A DNA stretch of 64,000 nucleotides from Polaromonas sp. (GCF_029945685.1 NZ_JAQSDA010000008.1:54991-118990), one strand, 5' to 3'; positions 27,061-36,148 are shown, counted from the first letter of the stretch. The notes: generated by a model not told the origin, from the letters alone. Made by a program: numbers and translations.

Positions 27061-27275
27061 CGTTCTGCCTCCCGGATGCGCCCGGTACACCTGCGGCCCC
27101 TTGCGCCACCGGTGCGGCAAATGTCACAGCACGTTAGGGCGGCCTGCCTACCCCGTCACAGGGTAGACCCTAAAATCGGTTAGCACGCTTACGTTTGATG
27201 GCCGCGATCCGGCTCCCCAACGTTTCCCTCGCCCTCCCCTGCGGTCTACCCGACCTCAGGAATCCACAGGTCCCC

Positions 27276-27587
27276 ATGGCTCTTTCCTCCATTTTTGCCG
27301 CGATGCGGCCAGTTGCCGGTGCGCCCGACACTCCGGTCCGGATGCCGATTGAGCAGATCCGGCATCAACTGCACCAGACCCTGCATGACTGCACGAGCAT
27401 TGACGCTCAACGCATCATTTTCAGGATCAACACCGCCGATACCCCGGCCGATCTCTGGCTGTTGCGCTGCGATCTGTACCAATGCATCTCGCGCACACGC
27501 GACCAGGCGGAAGCCGCCAGGCGCATCAACGCCTTGCTGCACACTTTCAGCGGCTGGCTGCCTGCGGCCCAGCTCACCCCGATTTAG
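27276..27587 (+). CDS. hypothetical protein
   Basis: 103 residues, no signal peptide, predicted mostly helical (IEQIRHQLHQTLHDCTSIDAQRIIFRIN; LWLLRCDLYQCISRTRDQAEAARRINALLHTF). I recognise no family. The start gives MALSSIFAAMRP; a run of 27 more codons is open upstream. It overlaps the 3' end of the converging LysR gene by 14 bases. Codon use looks like its neighbours, so it is probably real. Confidence 0.6.
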   Translation: MALSSIFAAMRPVAGAPDTPVRMPIEQIRHQLHQTLHDCTSIDAQRIIFRINTADTPADLWLLRCDLYQCISRTRDQAEAARRINALLHTFSGWLPAAQLTPI

Positions 27588-28503
27588 GACGACCCGTCCC
27601 GTCCTGCGGAGCAAACTCTGCCAGGAAATCAAGGAAGGCCCGGGTCCGCGACGGCATGAACTTGCGCGTGGGCAGCGCGGCGTAAATCGTGAAGCGGCCA
27701 AACACCCACTCCGGCAAAAGGTGCACAAGCGAGCCGCGCTCCAGATGCGATGCCACCAACATGCGTGACAGGAAGGTGATGCCGGCGCCATCCAGTGCGG
27801 CCCGCAGCAATACGTCAAAGCTCGTGGTTTGCAGGGAAGGCCTGAGGTCCACGTCCACGGCTTCACCGCCGGCTGCCGGTTGCAGGCGCGTCTGCCGGCC
27901 ATAGTGGCCAGAGTTCTGCGGCCACTGGAATTTCAGGTAGGTGTGGCCACGCAACTGGTCTGGCGTATCCGGCGTTCCGGCACGCTGGAGATACCCGGGC
28001 GACGCGCAGGCGATCCAGTCGGTCGTGGCCAGCGGCCGGGCCACGATGTCGCCGTCAAAGCCCTCGTCCACCACCAGGAAGGTCACGTCAAACTCTTCGA
28101 TACGCGGCTGGGGGAAGGGGTCGATCTGCAGATCCAGCACCACCGCGGGGTGACGCGCTTGCCAGGTGGCAATGCGCGGTGACAGGAAATACGAGGCCAG
28201 CACCGGTGTTGCCAGCACATGAAGGGTGCCCTGCAATTCGCGCGTGTGTTCAGCCGCCGCCGACTCGGCGTCTTCCACCTCGTGCAGGATGCTGCGAACC
28301 CGCAGCAGGTAAGCCTCACCGGCATCAGTGAGCGCCAGCTTGCGTGTCGTGCGCTGGAGCAGACGTACGCCCAGGTGTTCTTCCAGGGCCGCGATCATGC
28401 GCGTGACGCCAGCGGGCGACATGTCGAGGGAGCGCGCCGCTGAGGCGAAACCACCCTCGTCGATCACGCGCTGGAACACCTTCATTGAACTGAAACGATC
28501 CAT
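27574..28503 (-). CDS. LysR family transcriptional regulator (pair 2)
   Basis: 309 residues; the N-terminal helix-turn-helix (MDRFSSMKVFQRVIDEGGFASAARSLDMSP) is very like that of the regulator at 25526, and LLQRTTRKLALTDAGEAYLLRVR is nearly the same. The C-terminal effector domain is more diverged, so the two may answer different signals. It is divergent from a second DUF4148 gene; a palindrome in the spacer is a likely binding site. Confidence 0.93.
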   Translation of the reverse strand: MDRFSSMKVFQRVIDEGGFASAARSLDMSPAGVTRMIAALEEHLGVRLLQRTTRKLALTDAGEAYLLRVRSILHEVEDAESAAAEHTRELQGTLHVLATPVLASYFLSPRIATWQARHPAVVLDLQIDPFPQPRIEEFDVTFLVVDEGFDGDIVARPLATTDWIACASPGYLQRAGTPDTPDQLRGHTYLKFQWPQNSGHYGRQTRLQPAAGGEAVDVDLRPSLQTTSFDVLLRAALDGAGITFLSRMLVASHLERGSLVHLLPEWVFGRFTIYAALPTRKFMPSRTRAFLDFLAEFAPQDGTGRPKSG

Positions 28504-28535
28504 AGTGCAACGGATTGTATTCCTGGTTCCGTATT

Positions 28536-28552
28536 ATTTCAATTACTGAAAT
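28536..28552. promoter_or_regulatory. possible LysR operator, pair 2
   Basis: ATTTCA-ATTAC-TGAAAT is a perfect 6-bp inverted repeat with T-N11-A spacing, 33 bases before the LysR start and in the spacer shared with DUF4148 copy 2. Confidence 0.5.
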
Positions 28553-28706
28553 GGTTAATTGATGACTATGTAGTTTTAATCTGACCGATACAGGTTTACA
28601 GTTCAACCCATCGATGAGCACAAACCGACTCACCGAGACTGGACAAGACGGGAATGATGATGCCCACCTTGGCCGGAACTCTGTACCAACCCTGAAAGGA
28701 TTCATC

Positions 28707-28991
28707 ATGAAAACCACCCACCTGTTTGCTGTCGCCGCTTTTTCCACCCTTGCCGCCTTCGGCGCCCATGCCGACGAGGCTGACGGCTCTCAATTTGCCG
28801 TCCAGTTCAATTCGACCCGCTCGGTCGCCGAGGTCCGGGCTGAAGCGCTCAACCCGGTAAAAATCAGCAATGGCAGCACCGGCTTTGTCGGTGTGACCAA
28901 CTCCGGCCTCGAGCGCAGCGCCGTGCGCGCCAAAGCCATCGCAGCATTGCGTAACGGGGAAATCCCGCAGGGCGAAATCGGCTACATGTAA
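28707..28991 (+). CDS. small secreted DUF4148 protein (copy 2)
   Basis: 94 residues. The signal peptide MKTTHLFAVAAFSTLAAFGAHA is followed by the segment DEADGSQFAVQFNSTRSVAEVRAEA, identical to copy 1, then a diverged middle and the C-terminal RNGEIPQGEIGYM. CCTGAAAGGATTCATC provides the ribosome site. The function is unknown. The pair with LysR at 27574 repeats the pair at 25526/26702. Confidence 0.9.
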   Translation: MKTTHLFAVAAFSTLAAFGAHADEADGSQFAVQFNSTRSVAEVRAEALNPVKISNGSTGFVGVTNSGLERSAVRAKAIAALRNGEIPQGEIGYM

Positions 28992-29023
28992 ACCTGCCGC
29001 CCGGGAGGCCTGCCGCTCCCGGA

Positions 29024-29059
29024 AAAAAAGCCCGCTGCTTGACTGCAGCGGGCTTTTTT
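29024..29059. terminator. bidirectional terminator between DUF4148 copy 2 and the MaoC gene
   Basis: AAAAAAGCCCGCTGC and GCAGCGGGCTTTTTT pair perfectly around a 6-nt loop, with T tracts on both strands. It serves the two converging genes. Confidence 0.92.
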
Positions 29060-29092
29060 GCGTGGCTCAGATGGCTCAGGCCTGATGGCTCG

Positions 29093-29548
29093 TCACGGGT
29101 AACGTCGTACCAGGGATTCGGCCACACACACCGGCCTGGCAGATCCCTCCCGCTCGACCGTCACTTCCCAGGTCATCTGCTGCCCGTCATTGTCAACCGG
29201 CGCGCAGGCCAGCAGTTTCAGACGAGCGCGCAAGCGACTGCCCACCGGGACCGGCGCAGTGAAACGCACCCGGTTGAGCCCGTAATTGACACCCATGCGG
29301 GACTGCACGATTTCCAGGGACGATTCAAAAAATACCGGCAACAGCGACAGGGTCAGGAAACCATGCGCAATCGGCCCGCCGAACGGGCCTTCCCTGGCTT
29401 TTTCCGGGTCCACATGGATCCACTGGTGGTCGCCGGTGGCCTGGGCAAACAGGTTGACCTGCTCCTGCGTGATGGTCAGCCAGTCGCTGATCGCGACTTC
29501 CTGGCCGACACACGCCGCCAGTTCAGAGAGGGTCTGGAAGGTTTTCAT
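29093..29548 (-). CDS. MaoC-like (R)-specific enoyl-CoA hydratase/dehydratase
   Basis: 151 residues, hotdog fold. The hydratase 2 motif is clear: ATGDHQWIHVDPEKAREGPFGGPIAHGFLTLSLLP, with the catalytic Asp and His. Members hydrate trans-2-enoyl-CoA to (R)-3-hydroxyacyl-CoA; some NodN-like members have other substrates. There is no operon partner: the next gene (parA) starts about 700 bases upstream on the same strand and ends 76 bases before it. Confidence 0.9.
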   Translation of the reverse strand: MKTFQTLSELAACVGQEVAISDWLTITQEQVNLFAQATGDHQWIHVDPEKAREGPFGGPIAHGFLTLSLLPVFFESSLEIVQSRMGVNYGLNRVRFTAPVPVGSRLRARLKLLACAPVDNDGQQMTWEVTVEREGSARPVCVAESLVRRYP

Positions 29549-29624
29549 CCCCGGACTTTACCGCCCGCCCCGGCGGTGGCCTGTCCAGCCAGCGACATGG
29601 CGGGCCCCGCCAACCCTCTCGCTG

Positions 29625-30242
29625 TCACTGGTCCAGCCAACGACAGATGCCTTGCCACTGCTGCAGGTCTTTTTCCACCCGCCCGGGGGCGACATCGAAC
29701 ACGGTCAGGCCGCGGGCCGCCAGATGGATGTAGTTCTGGGTATCGCGCACATAACCGAGCACCGGCAGGCCCAGGCCTTCGACAAAAGCACGCAGCTTGT
29801 CAGCCGCTATCGTGCGGGCATCGACGCGCATGCCGACGATGCCGACCTGCATCTTGCCGGCGTGGCGGTGTTCGGCGAGCTGGTCCAGAAAACTGCGGGT
29901 GGCAAAAATATCAAACACGCTGGGCTGCAGCGGCACGATCACCTTGTCGGCCAGCTTGAGCACGTCGTTAAAGCGCCAGCCATGCAGGCCGGCGGGGGTG
30001 TCGAGCACCACGTGGGTCGTGCCCTTGGGCGGTTTGACGATCAGGTCGGCGTTGACATCCCAGGTCGAGATCGGCCGCGCCGCGGGGGGCCGCAAGCCCA
30101 GCCAGAGCCGGGACGACTGCTGGCGGTCTGCATCGCCCAGCATGACCGCATGGCCCTGGCTGGCGAAGTAACCGGCAATATTGGTCGACAGCGTCGTTTT
30201 ACCGACGCCGCCCTTCGGATTGGCAATCACAACCACAGGCAT
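29625..30242 (-). CDS. orphan ParA family ATPase
   Basis: 205 residues with the deviant Walker A NPKGGVGKTTLSTNIAGYFA, the Walker A' DADRQQSS and Walker B-like HVVLDTPAGLHG. There is no parB next to it, so it is an orphan ParA/MinD-type ATPase; positioning of some cell structure or plasmid-derived partition are possible roles. The start chosen gives MPVVVIANPKGG, the family start; the open frame upstream lacks conservation signs. Confidence 0.9.
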   Translation of the reverse strand: MPVVVIANPKGGVGKTTLSTNIAGYFASQGHAVMLGDADRQQSSRLWLGLRPPAARPISTWDVNADLIVKPPKGTTHVVLDTPAGLHGWRFNDVLKLADKVIVPLQPSVFDIFATRSFLDQLAEHRHAGKMQVGIVGMRVDARTIAADKLRAFVEGLGLPVLGYVRDTQNYIHLAARGLTVFDVAPGRVEKDLQQWQGICRWLDQ

Positions 30243-30384
30243 GCGAATCTCCCGGAATTTTGGCCCTATGGTAACGGCTGGCAACACATTGGCCAAACCG
30301 CGGGAGGTGCCGGCGGCTGGCCGCGGGCCGGCCCGCTTTGGCCCAGGGCTGCGGCCATGCCCGGCCTGTCACCCCGCCATGTCA

Positions 30385-30441
30385 GTCAAATACCTCTGTA
30401 TCCCTTGACAGGCGGGCGCATGCAGCTCCTGTTTTTATAGT
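30385..30441 (-). repeat. dispersed element A, copy 6
   Basis: On the minus strand: ACTATAAAAACAGGAGCTGC, ATGCGCCCG, CAAGGGATACAGAGG, TATTTGAC. It is intergenic between the kinase and parA genes. It is diverged but keeps the CTATAAA, GAGCTG, GCGC and AAGGG-TACAG landmarks in register. Confidence 0.6.
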
Positions 30442-30492
30442 GACGGTGACAGGCGCAACCATTCGGCAAAAGGGTCGCCTCCTGAAAGCGCC

Positions 30493-32406
30493 TCAATTGC
30501 GCTGGTCCTGCGCGTCCCGGCGCATCTTTTCCATCGCGCGCCGTTCGACGCAGACCGGATGCCTGCTGTAAGCCGGTTTGGCGCATTGTTCGTTCATGCA
30601 GATCTGATAACCAAGCAACACACGGCCTTCACAGGCCTGCGCCGGACTGGAAGGCTGCGCCGGGGCAGCAGCAGCAGGCGCCGTCACTGCAGCGCCCGCG
30701 CTTTCCGGGCCCGCGGCGGGCCGCGATGGCGCCAGCTTGTCCGTGCGCACCGGGCTGACGCGTTTGGCCGACGGCGTGACGGAGGCCGGCTCTGCTTCCA
30801 CCTTCGCTGGAGGCGGCAATCCCGGAGCCCGCGCGGCGGGGGCGGGGTTGACCGGGTCCGCACCGGCAGCGGTCGCAGCCGGGGTCGCATCGGCCGGCGC
30901 CGCCACCACCGGCACCGGCGGGCTGGACAAGACCTTGAACAGCACGCCGGCCAGCACCAGCGCCACCACGCCGGCCAGCGCGAACAGGGGTTTCCGGGAG
31001 CGGGGTACCGGCGGCGGGGGTGTGCCTGCCTCCTCCGGCGCCGGTGCTGCGCTCATCGGCGGCCGGCTCATGCCGGCAGCAGCATCGCCCGAAGCCGGAG
31101 CCGAAAGCGGCACCGCTGCGATATCCCGGCGTCCCTCGGGCTCTTCGGCGTCCGGCTTGGCCGCGGTCGTGTCTGCGGGGTCGGGCGGAGTGTCCGGCGC
31201 CAGCGGCGGGACCGCTCCGGCGTTGAGCCCTTGCAGCCGCGTCCATTCACTGACTTCTTCAGAAAAAGCCCCGGTGCCGGTGCCAGAGCCATCGGCCTCC
31301 ACCATGTGCCCCAGTTTTCGCAGGCGCCGGCGCGCCAGATCGGCGTAGATGCCGGAAGGGAATTTGTCCAGAAACACTTCCAGGTCTTCCAGGTCCTCGG
31401 AGTCCTTGATGTCCTTCCAGTAGACCAGCTCGAGCTCCTGCGTCACGGTCGAGCCGGTGTCTGTGCCGGTCGTGTTGAGCTTGACCGTGGAGCCACCCGT
31501 GCGGGAGCGGCCGGTGTCGGTGGCCGTGCCTGCCCGCCCGCCAGACGCGCTCACGGGCGGCACGATGGTCGGATCCGTTGCCTGGCCGCTGGCCTCCTGC
31601 AGCGCAGTGGCAAACTCCTGCGCCGTCGCAAACCGTTGGTCGCGTTTTTTGGCCAGTGCCCGCACCATCACCGCATCAATCGCGGCCGGCAACAGCGTGC
31701 TGAAGCTGCTGGGCGCCGCCGGCGTGTGGTTCACGATCTGCTGGATGATCGCAAAGTCGGTATCGCCGTCGAAGGGCCGCTTGCCCGTGAGCAGCTGGTA
31801 CAGCACCACCCCCACCGCAAACAGGTCGGCCCGCGCATCGATCGGCAGGCCCTGCACCTGCTCGGGCGACATGTACTTGAGGGTGCCCACCATGGTTCCC
31901 TGGGTGCGTGTGGCTTCGCTGGAGTCCTGGATGCGGGCCACCCCGAAATCGGTGAGCTTGACCCGGCCATCGGCCTCGATCAGCAGATTGGCAGGCTTGA
32001 CATCGCGATGCACGATGTTCTGCCGGTGCGCGTAGTCCAGCGCAGACAACAGGTCCCGGACCATGCGCAGCGTTTCCTCCAGCGAGTAACGCCGGCCCGC
32101 GTCCAGATGGTGCTTGAGGTCTTCGCCCTGGATGAACTCCATGACCAGAAAGGCCATGTCGCCATGGCGGTCCGAGTCATACACACTGACAATATGGGGG
32201 TGCTGCAGGCGGGCGGCTGAATGTGCCTCGGTGCGAAAACGCGCCTCGTACTCGGCGGCGGCCTCTTCCGAGAGGTTTTCCACCTTGATGGTCTTGATCG
32301 CCACGCGGCGATCCAGGTTGGGATCGCGCGCCTCGTAGACCAGCCCCATCGCGCCTTTGCCCAGCACGCGAATGATGTCGTAGCGTCCCAGCTTGTTCAG
32401 GCTCAT
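30493..32406 (-). CDS. Ser/Thr protein kinase (Hanks type), membrane-anchored
   Basis: About 637 residues. The N-terminal kinase domain (about 5-275) has the glycine loop LGKGAMGLVYEA, VAIK, HRDVKPANLL (about 131-140), DFG in LTDFGVARI, and MSPEQVQG. A Pro/Ala-rich linker carries one membrane helix near residue 480 (LFALAGVVALVLAGVLF), so the kinase is probably cytoplasmic. The C-terminal end has a Cys-containing segment (CEGRVLLGYQICMNEQCAKPAY). It follows a cyclase-FHA gene on the same strand by 76 bases; FHA domains bind phosphothreonine, which suggests the two work together. Confidence 0.92.
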   Translation of the reverse strand: MSLNKLGRYDIIRVLGKGAMGLVYEARDPNLDRRVAIKTIKVENLSEEAAAEYEARFRTEAHSAARLQHPHIVSVYDSDRHGDMAFLVMEFIQGEDLKHHLDAGRRYSLEETLRMVRDLLSALDYAHRQNIVHRDVKPANLLIEADGRVKLTDFGVARIQDSSEATRTQGTMVGTLKYMSPEQVQGLPIDARADLFAVGVVLYQLLTGKRPFDGDTDFAIIQQIVNHTPAAPSSFSTLLPAAIDAVMVRALAKKRDQRFATAQEFATALQEASGQATDPTIVPPVSASGGRAGTATDTGRSRTGGSTVKLNTTGTDTGSTVTQELELVYWKDIKDSEDLEDLEVFLDKFPSGIYADLARRRLRKLGHMVEADGSGTGTGAFSEEVSEWTRLQGLNAGAVPPLAPDTPPDPADTTAAKPDAEEPEGRRDIAAVPLSAPASGDAAAGMSRPPMSAAPAPEEAGTPPPPVPRSRKPLFALAGVVALVLAGVLFKVLSSPPVPVVAAPADATPAATAAGADPVNPAPAARAPGLPPPAKVEAEPASVTPSAKRVSPVRTDKLAPSRPAAGPESAGAAVTAPAAAAPAQPSSPAQACEGRVLLGYQICMNEQCAKPAYSRHPVCVERRAMEKMRRDAQDQRN

Positions 32407-32482
32407 GAGGTGAAGGGGGAAAAGGGAAAAAGGGGGAAGGGCACTGGATACGTTTGGAAACAGCAATTCTAGGGTCGGAGCG

Positions 32483-33370
32483 TCAGCTCCGGATAGAAAA
32501 ACTGATCAAGGGGCTGCCTTCCTTGCGTTCGCACCCTGCGCTGATCTGGCCGCTGCCGACCAGGTAACACTCGGTGCGGCGCAAAACCACGGCTTCGTTC
32601 TGGTTGCCGAAGTAGACCCAGGTGCCATAACTGGAGGCATCACTGAGCACGAACTGCCCGCCGCGCCACTCCAGCGTGGCGTGCATGCGGGACACCCGGG
32701 GATCGTTCAGGGCGAGTGACGCACCGGCGCCGCGGCCGATGGACATCCTGGCGCTGCCGGCGTTGACCTGCACAGCCTGCGCGCCAGCCACCAGCTCGAG
32801 AACCAGGGGCCCGGCGTCGGCGACCATCGCACGGCCCATCATGGTCGCATCGTCATCCCGGCCGCTCTGCCATTCCACCCGGTACACCAGACCCGCTTCC
32901 GCCTTGCCGCGCAGATGCATGGGACCCAGGCTGCGCAAAGAGGCGCGCTGCACCGGTCCAAGGGCCGACCAGACATTGTGCGTGGTGAGAATCTGCGCGG
33001 CGCCGGCCAGGTCGGCCAGGCGCGCCGCCGAATTGACGGTATCGCCGAAACAGTCGCCGTCGATCTCGATGACCTCACCAGACTCCAGGCCCATCTGCAT
33101 CTGCACCGGCGCCCCACTGCCGCCGGGCCGGATGGGTTTGTCGAGAAGGCGTTTCTGGATGGCAACGCAGGCGGCCAGCGCGTCGCCCTCCTGCGGAAAC
33201 ACGACAAACAGCCCGTCGCCAAGCAGCTTGACGACACGGCCGCCGTGCTGCTGAAAAACCTGGCTCAGCGCGCCCACCAGCTGCGTCACAAAGCGCGAGG
33301 CGGTTTCGTCCCCCAGCCGCTCGAACATGCTGGTGCTGCCGACAAGATCGGCAAAAACGACGGTCGTCAT
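32483..33370 (-). CDS. class III adenylate/guanylate cyclase-like protein with C-terminal FHA domain
   Basis: 295 residues. The cyclase homology domain (about 1-165) shows FADLVGSTSMFERL with the first metal Asp, HGGRVVKLLGDGLFVVFP with the second, and the transition-state Asn/Arg in DTVNSAARLADLA. The FHA domain (about 205-285) has SIGRGAGASLALNDPRVSRMHATLEW and SSYGTWV. The product (cAMP, cGMP or none) cannot be read from the sequence. It lies directly upstream of the kinase gene; together they look like a phospho-signalling pair. Confidence 0.88.
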   Translation of the reverse strand: MTTVVFADLVGSTSMFERLGDETASRFVTQLVGALSQVFQQHGGRVVKLLGDGLFVVFPQEGDALAACVAIQKRLLDKPIRPGGSGAPVQMQMGLESGEVIEIDGDCFGDTVNSAARLADLAGAAQILTTHNVWSALGPVQRASLRSLGPMHLRGKAEAGLVYRVEWQSGRDDDATMMGRAMVADAGPLVLELVAGAQAVQVNAGSARMSIGRGAGASLALNDPRVSRMHATLEWRGGQFVLSDASSYGTWVYFGNQNEAVVLRRTECYLVGSGQISAGCERKEGSPLISFSIRS

Positions 33371-33517
33371 GAAAACTCTCTGGAAAACCAGAAGGTTGAA
33401 CAAGCCGGCACGCACAGGGTGTCAGGCGGCAACACGTAACCTTTTGTTCTCATGCAGGCGATTTTTACAGAAAATCACCCGCTCCTGCGTGTGACGTTTT
33501 ACCGTGGCGCCCCGCGG

Positions 33518-34273
33518 TCAGCGCAAACCGTCCCACAGCAACTTGCAGCCGGTGAGGAACATGCCGCCGTACAGCACCCGGTAAAACAGCAGCTGGCTGA
33601 TGCGCCTGGCCATGCGTACACCGGCCCACACGCCCACGGGCGCCAGCGGCAGCAGGACCAGCGAGGTGGCCATGTTGCGCAGGTCCAGCAGACCCAGCCA
33701 GGCATAGGGAATCCACTTGGAGAGGTTGATCACAAAGAAGAAAAACGCCAGCGTGGCGGTAAATTTGAGCGGGCTCAGGCGCAGGGGGATGACGTAGGCA
33801 CTGATGGGCGGGCCACCGGCATGGGCCACAAAACTGGTGAAACCCGAGGTCGCGGTCAACAGCGCACCCAGCCACTTCGGCGGCGGCGGGCTGTCGGGCC
33901 GGGGCGGAAACAGCAGGCGCTGCGCCAGAAACAGCAGGGTGAAAAAACCCACGATGCCGGCCACCATCTTGCCGTCGAGCAGGCTGAACAACAGCGCGCC
34001 TATCAGTGTGCCGATCAGGCCGCAAGGCACCAGAAACTTCAGCAGTTTGAGGTCGAAGTCCTTGCGGAAAGCCGCCATGCCGAGCAGGTCCATCAGCAGC
34101 AGCACCGGCATCAGGATGGCCGCCGCCTGCGGCACGGTCACCGCCAGCGCCATCAAGGGCACGGCCAGCGAGCCGAACCCCGCCCCGAATCCGCTTTTGC
34201 TGACCCCCAGCAACAGCACGGCGGGTACCGCCACAGCGTAGAAAAAGGGGTCGGTGATGAATGGAAAGGGCAC
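33518..34273 (-). CDS. TauE/SafE family membrane permease
   Basis: 251 residues with seven or eight hydrophobic helices and the duplicated motif of the sulfite/sulfonate exporter family (LLLGVSKSGFGAGFG near residue 20; GFTSFVAHAGGPPISAYV near 145). The start is a GTG. The substrate is unknown; sulfite, sulfoacetate or other organosulfonate anions are typical for the family. It stands upstream of the cyclase gene, about 150 bases away, on the same strand. Confidence 0.9.
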   Translation of the reverse strand: MPFPFITDPFFYAVAVPAVLLLGVSKSGFGAGFGSLAVPLMALAVTVPQAAAILMPVLLLMDLLGMAAFRKDFDLKLLKFLVPCGLIGTLIGALLFSLLDGKMVAGIVGFFTLLFLAQRLLFPPRPDSPPPPKWLGALLTATSGFTSFVAHAGGPPISAYVIPLRLSPLKFTATLAFFFFVINLSKWIPYAWLGLLDLRNMATSLVLLPLAPVGVWAGVRMARRISQLLFYRVLYGGMFLTGCKLLWDGLR

Positions 34274-34528
34274 GGGCTGGCAGGGGGTGGAGGCTGATGA
34301 TTATCACGCCTGCAAGGACGGGGGCGGCGCCGGGCTGTCCATCTGACAGACTGGCGCGGCATTGGTGTTGATGCACAAAATCAGGCCCCAGCCCTTGCCG
34401 GGCGAGCGAGAACAGCTATTGTTTCAGGAGCAGCTTGCGGCATGGCGGCGCTGACAAAATGACGCCTTGCAAGATCGATTGTTTTTACATGGTGCGGTGC
34501 TGTGCAGACAAATCCAAACTCAGGCAAT

Positions 34529-35407
34529 ATGGCCCGCATGAACGACTCTGCCTCCTACACCCCCCCAAAAATCTGGTCGCCGCCCCCCTCCAGCGGCGGC
34601 CGCTTCGCCAACATCAACCGGCCCGTGGCCGGCCCCACCCACGACAAGAAGCTGCCGGTGGGCCGCCACCCCTTGCAGCTGTATTCGCTGGGCACGCCCA
34701 ATGGCATCAAGGTCACGGTGATGCTGGAAGAGTTGCTGGCCCTGGGCCACGGCGGCGCGGAATACGACGCCTGGCTGATCCGCATCCACGAGGGCGAGCA
34801 GTTCGGCAGCGGCTTTGTGGCGGCCAACCCCAACTCCAAGATTCCCGTGTTGGTGGACCACAGCGGCTCTGTCCCCCAGCGGGTGTTCGAGTCGGGCGCG
34901 ATTTTGCAGTATCTGGCCGAGAAGTTTGGCGCGTTTTTACCCGCCAGCGGAGCGCCGCGCGCCGAATGCCTGTCGTGGCTCAACTGGTTGATGGGCAGCG
35001 CGCCCTTTCTGGGCGGCGGCTTCGGCCACTTCTATGCCTATGCGCCCAGCAAGATCGAATATGCCATCGACCGATATGCGATGGAGGTCAAGCGCCAGCT
35101 GGACGTGCTGGACCGCCGTCTGGCCGAGGTGCCTTATCTGGCGGGCGACGACTACACCATTGCCGACATGGCGGTGTGGCCCTGGTACGGCGCCCTGGTC
35201 AAAGGCCAGCTGTACGAAGCGGGCGAGTTCCTGCAGGTGCAGACCTATGCCCATGTACTGCGCTGGACGGACGAAATCGCCAGGCGCCCCGCAGCCAGGC
35301 GAGGCCGCATGGTCAACCGCACGTGGGGTGAGCCCTCCAGCCAGTTGCATGAGCGCCATGACGCGAGCGACTTTGACACCCGCACCCAGGACAAGCTGGC
35401 GCCATGA
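34529..35407 (+). CDS. YghU-like glutathione S-transferase / disulfide-bond oxidoreductase
   Basis: About 292 residues. The family-specific opening is YTPPKIWSPPPSSGGRFANINRP and PVGRHPLQLYSLGTPNGIKVTVMLEELL. The thioredoxin-like domain binds glutathione (IPVLVD, FESGAILQYLAEKFG) and the C-terminal helical domain has YTIADMAVWPWYG. The ATG chosen has AGG at 5-base spacing; an ATG three codons on (MNDSASY) fits homologues equally. It overlaps the next GST gene by 4 bases. Confidence 0.9.
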   Translation: MARMNDSASYTPPKIWSPPPSSGGRFANINRPVAGPTHDKKLPVGRHPLQLYSLGTPNGIKVTVMLEELLALGHGGAEYDAWLIRIHEGEQFGSGFVAANPNSKIPVLVDHSGSVPQRVFESGAILQYLAEKFGAFLPASGAPRAECLSWLNWLMGSAPFLGGGFGHFYAYAPSKIEYAIDRYAMEVKRQLDVLDRRLAEVPYLAGDDYTIADMAVWPWYGALVKGQLYEAGEFLQVQTYAHVLRWTDEIARRPAARRGRMVNRTWGEPSSQLHERHDASDFDTRTQDKLAP

Positions 35408-36036
35408 TCACCCTGTACGACTGCGCCACCGCTCCGAGTCCGCGGCGCGCCCGCATCCTGCTGGCTGAAAAAAACGTGGCCCACGACACGGTGCAGATTG
35501 ATCTGCGCACCAACGAGCAGATGGGTGAGGTCTACCGCCAAATCAATCCACAGTGCACCGTGCCGGCGCTGCGTATCGACGACAGAACGGTGCTCACCGA
35601 CAACGCCGCGATTGCCGCCTGGCTGGAAGCGTACTGCCCCCAGCCCCCTTTACTGGGCAGCACCGCGCTGGAAAAAGCCGACATCGCCAGCTGGCAGTGG
35701 CGCGTCGAGTTCGAAGGCCTGACGGCCATCGCCGAGTGCCTGCGCAACAGTTCTCCGGCCATGGCCAACCGCGCCCTGCCCGGGCCGGTGGACTACCCGC
35801 AGATTCCCGAACTGGCGCAGCGCGGACTGCTCCGGGTCCAGCAGTTCTTTGCCATGCTCAATGAACGGCTACAGGGGCGCGAGTTCATTGCGGCAGACCG
35901 GTTCAGCGTGGCCGACATCACCGCCGTGGTGGCGGTGGACTTTGCCCGCATCGTCAAGGTCAAGCCCGGCGAGCAGCACCCGGAACTCGTGCGCTGGCGT
36001 GCGGCCATGGCGCAGCGGCCGTCCATGGCGCTCTAG
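35404..36036 (+). CDS. glutathione S-transferase
   Basis: 210 residues. The N-terminal thioredoxin fold has MITLYDCATAPSPRRARILLAEK, CTVPALRIDDRTVLTDNAAIAAWLE; the C-terminal helical domain ends FSVADITAVVAVDFARIV and PELVRWRAAMAQRP. It is cotranscribed with the preceding GST (ATGA overlap). The substrate is unknown; its place beside aromatic catabolism genes suggests conjugation or isomerisation of aromatic-derived electrophiles. Confidence 0.9.
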   Translation: MITLYDCATAPSPRRARILLAEKNVAHDTVQIDLRTNEQMGEVYRQINPQCTVPALRIDDRTVLTDNAAIAAWLEAYCPQPPLLGSTALEKADIASWQWRVEFEGLTAIAECLRNSSPAMANRALPGPVDYPQIPELAQRGLLRVQQFFAMLNERLQGREFIAADRFSVADITAVVAVDFARIVKVKPGEQHPELVRWRAAMAQRPSMAL

Positions 36037-36148
36037 GGGTGCTCGTCCCCTGCCAACCAGGACAGGCCGGCCACCCGATGATGGGAATGGGCCAAGTCTC
36101 GTGCCCGCCCCCGTCCGGCGACTTACGGGGGCTGAAGCCCGGGTATTG

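Noticed and set aside
29286..30440. 384-codon plus-strand frame
   Set aside because: Antisense to the MaoC and ParA genes, both recognised by clear motifs.
30559..32220. 553-codon plus-strand frame
   Set aside because: Antisense to the kinase gene, with Arg/His-rich translation and no domain.
34407..34445. possible thirteenth copy of element A (GCTATTGTTTCAGGAGCAGC)
   Set aside because: The first half resembles the element, but the AAGGGCT block and the end are absent, so it may be chance.
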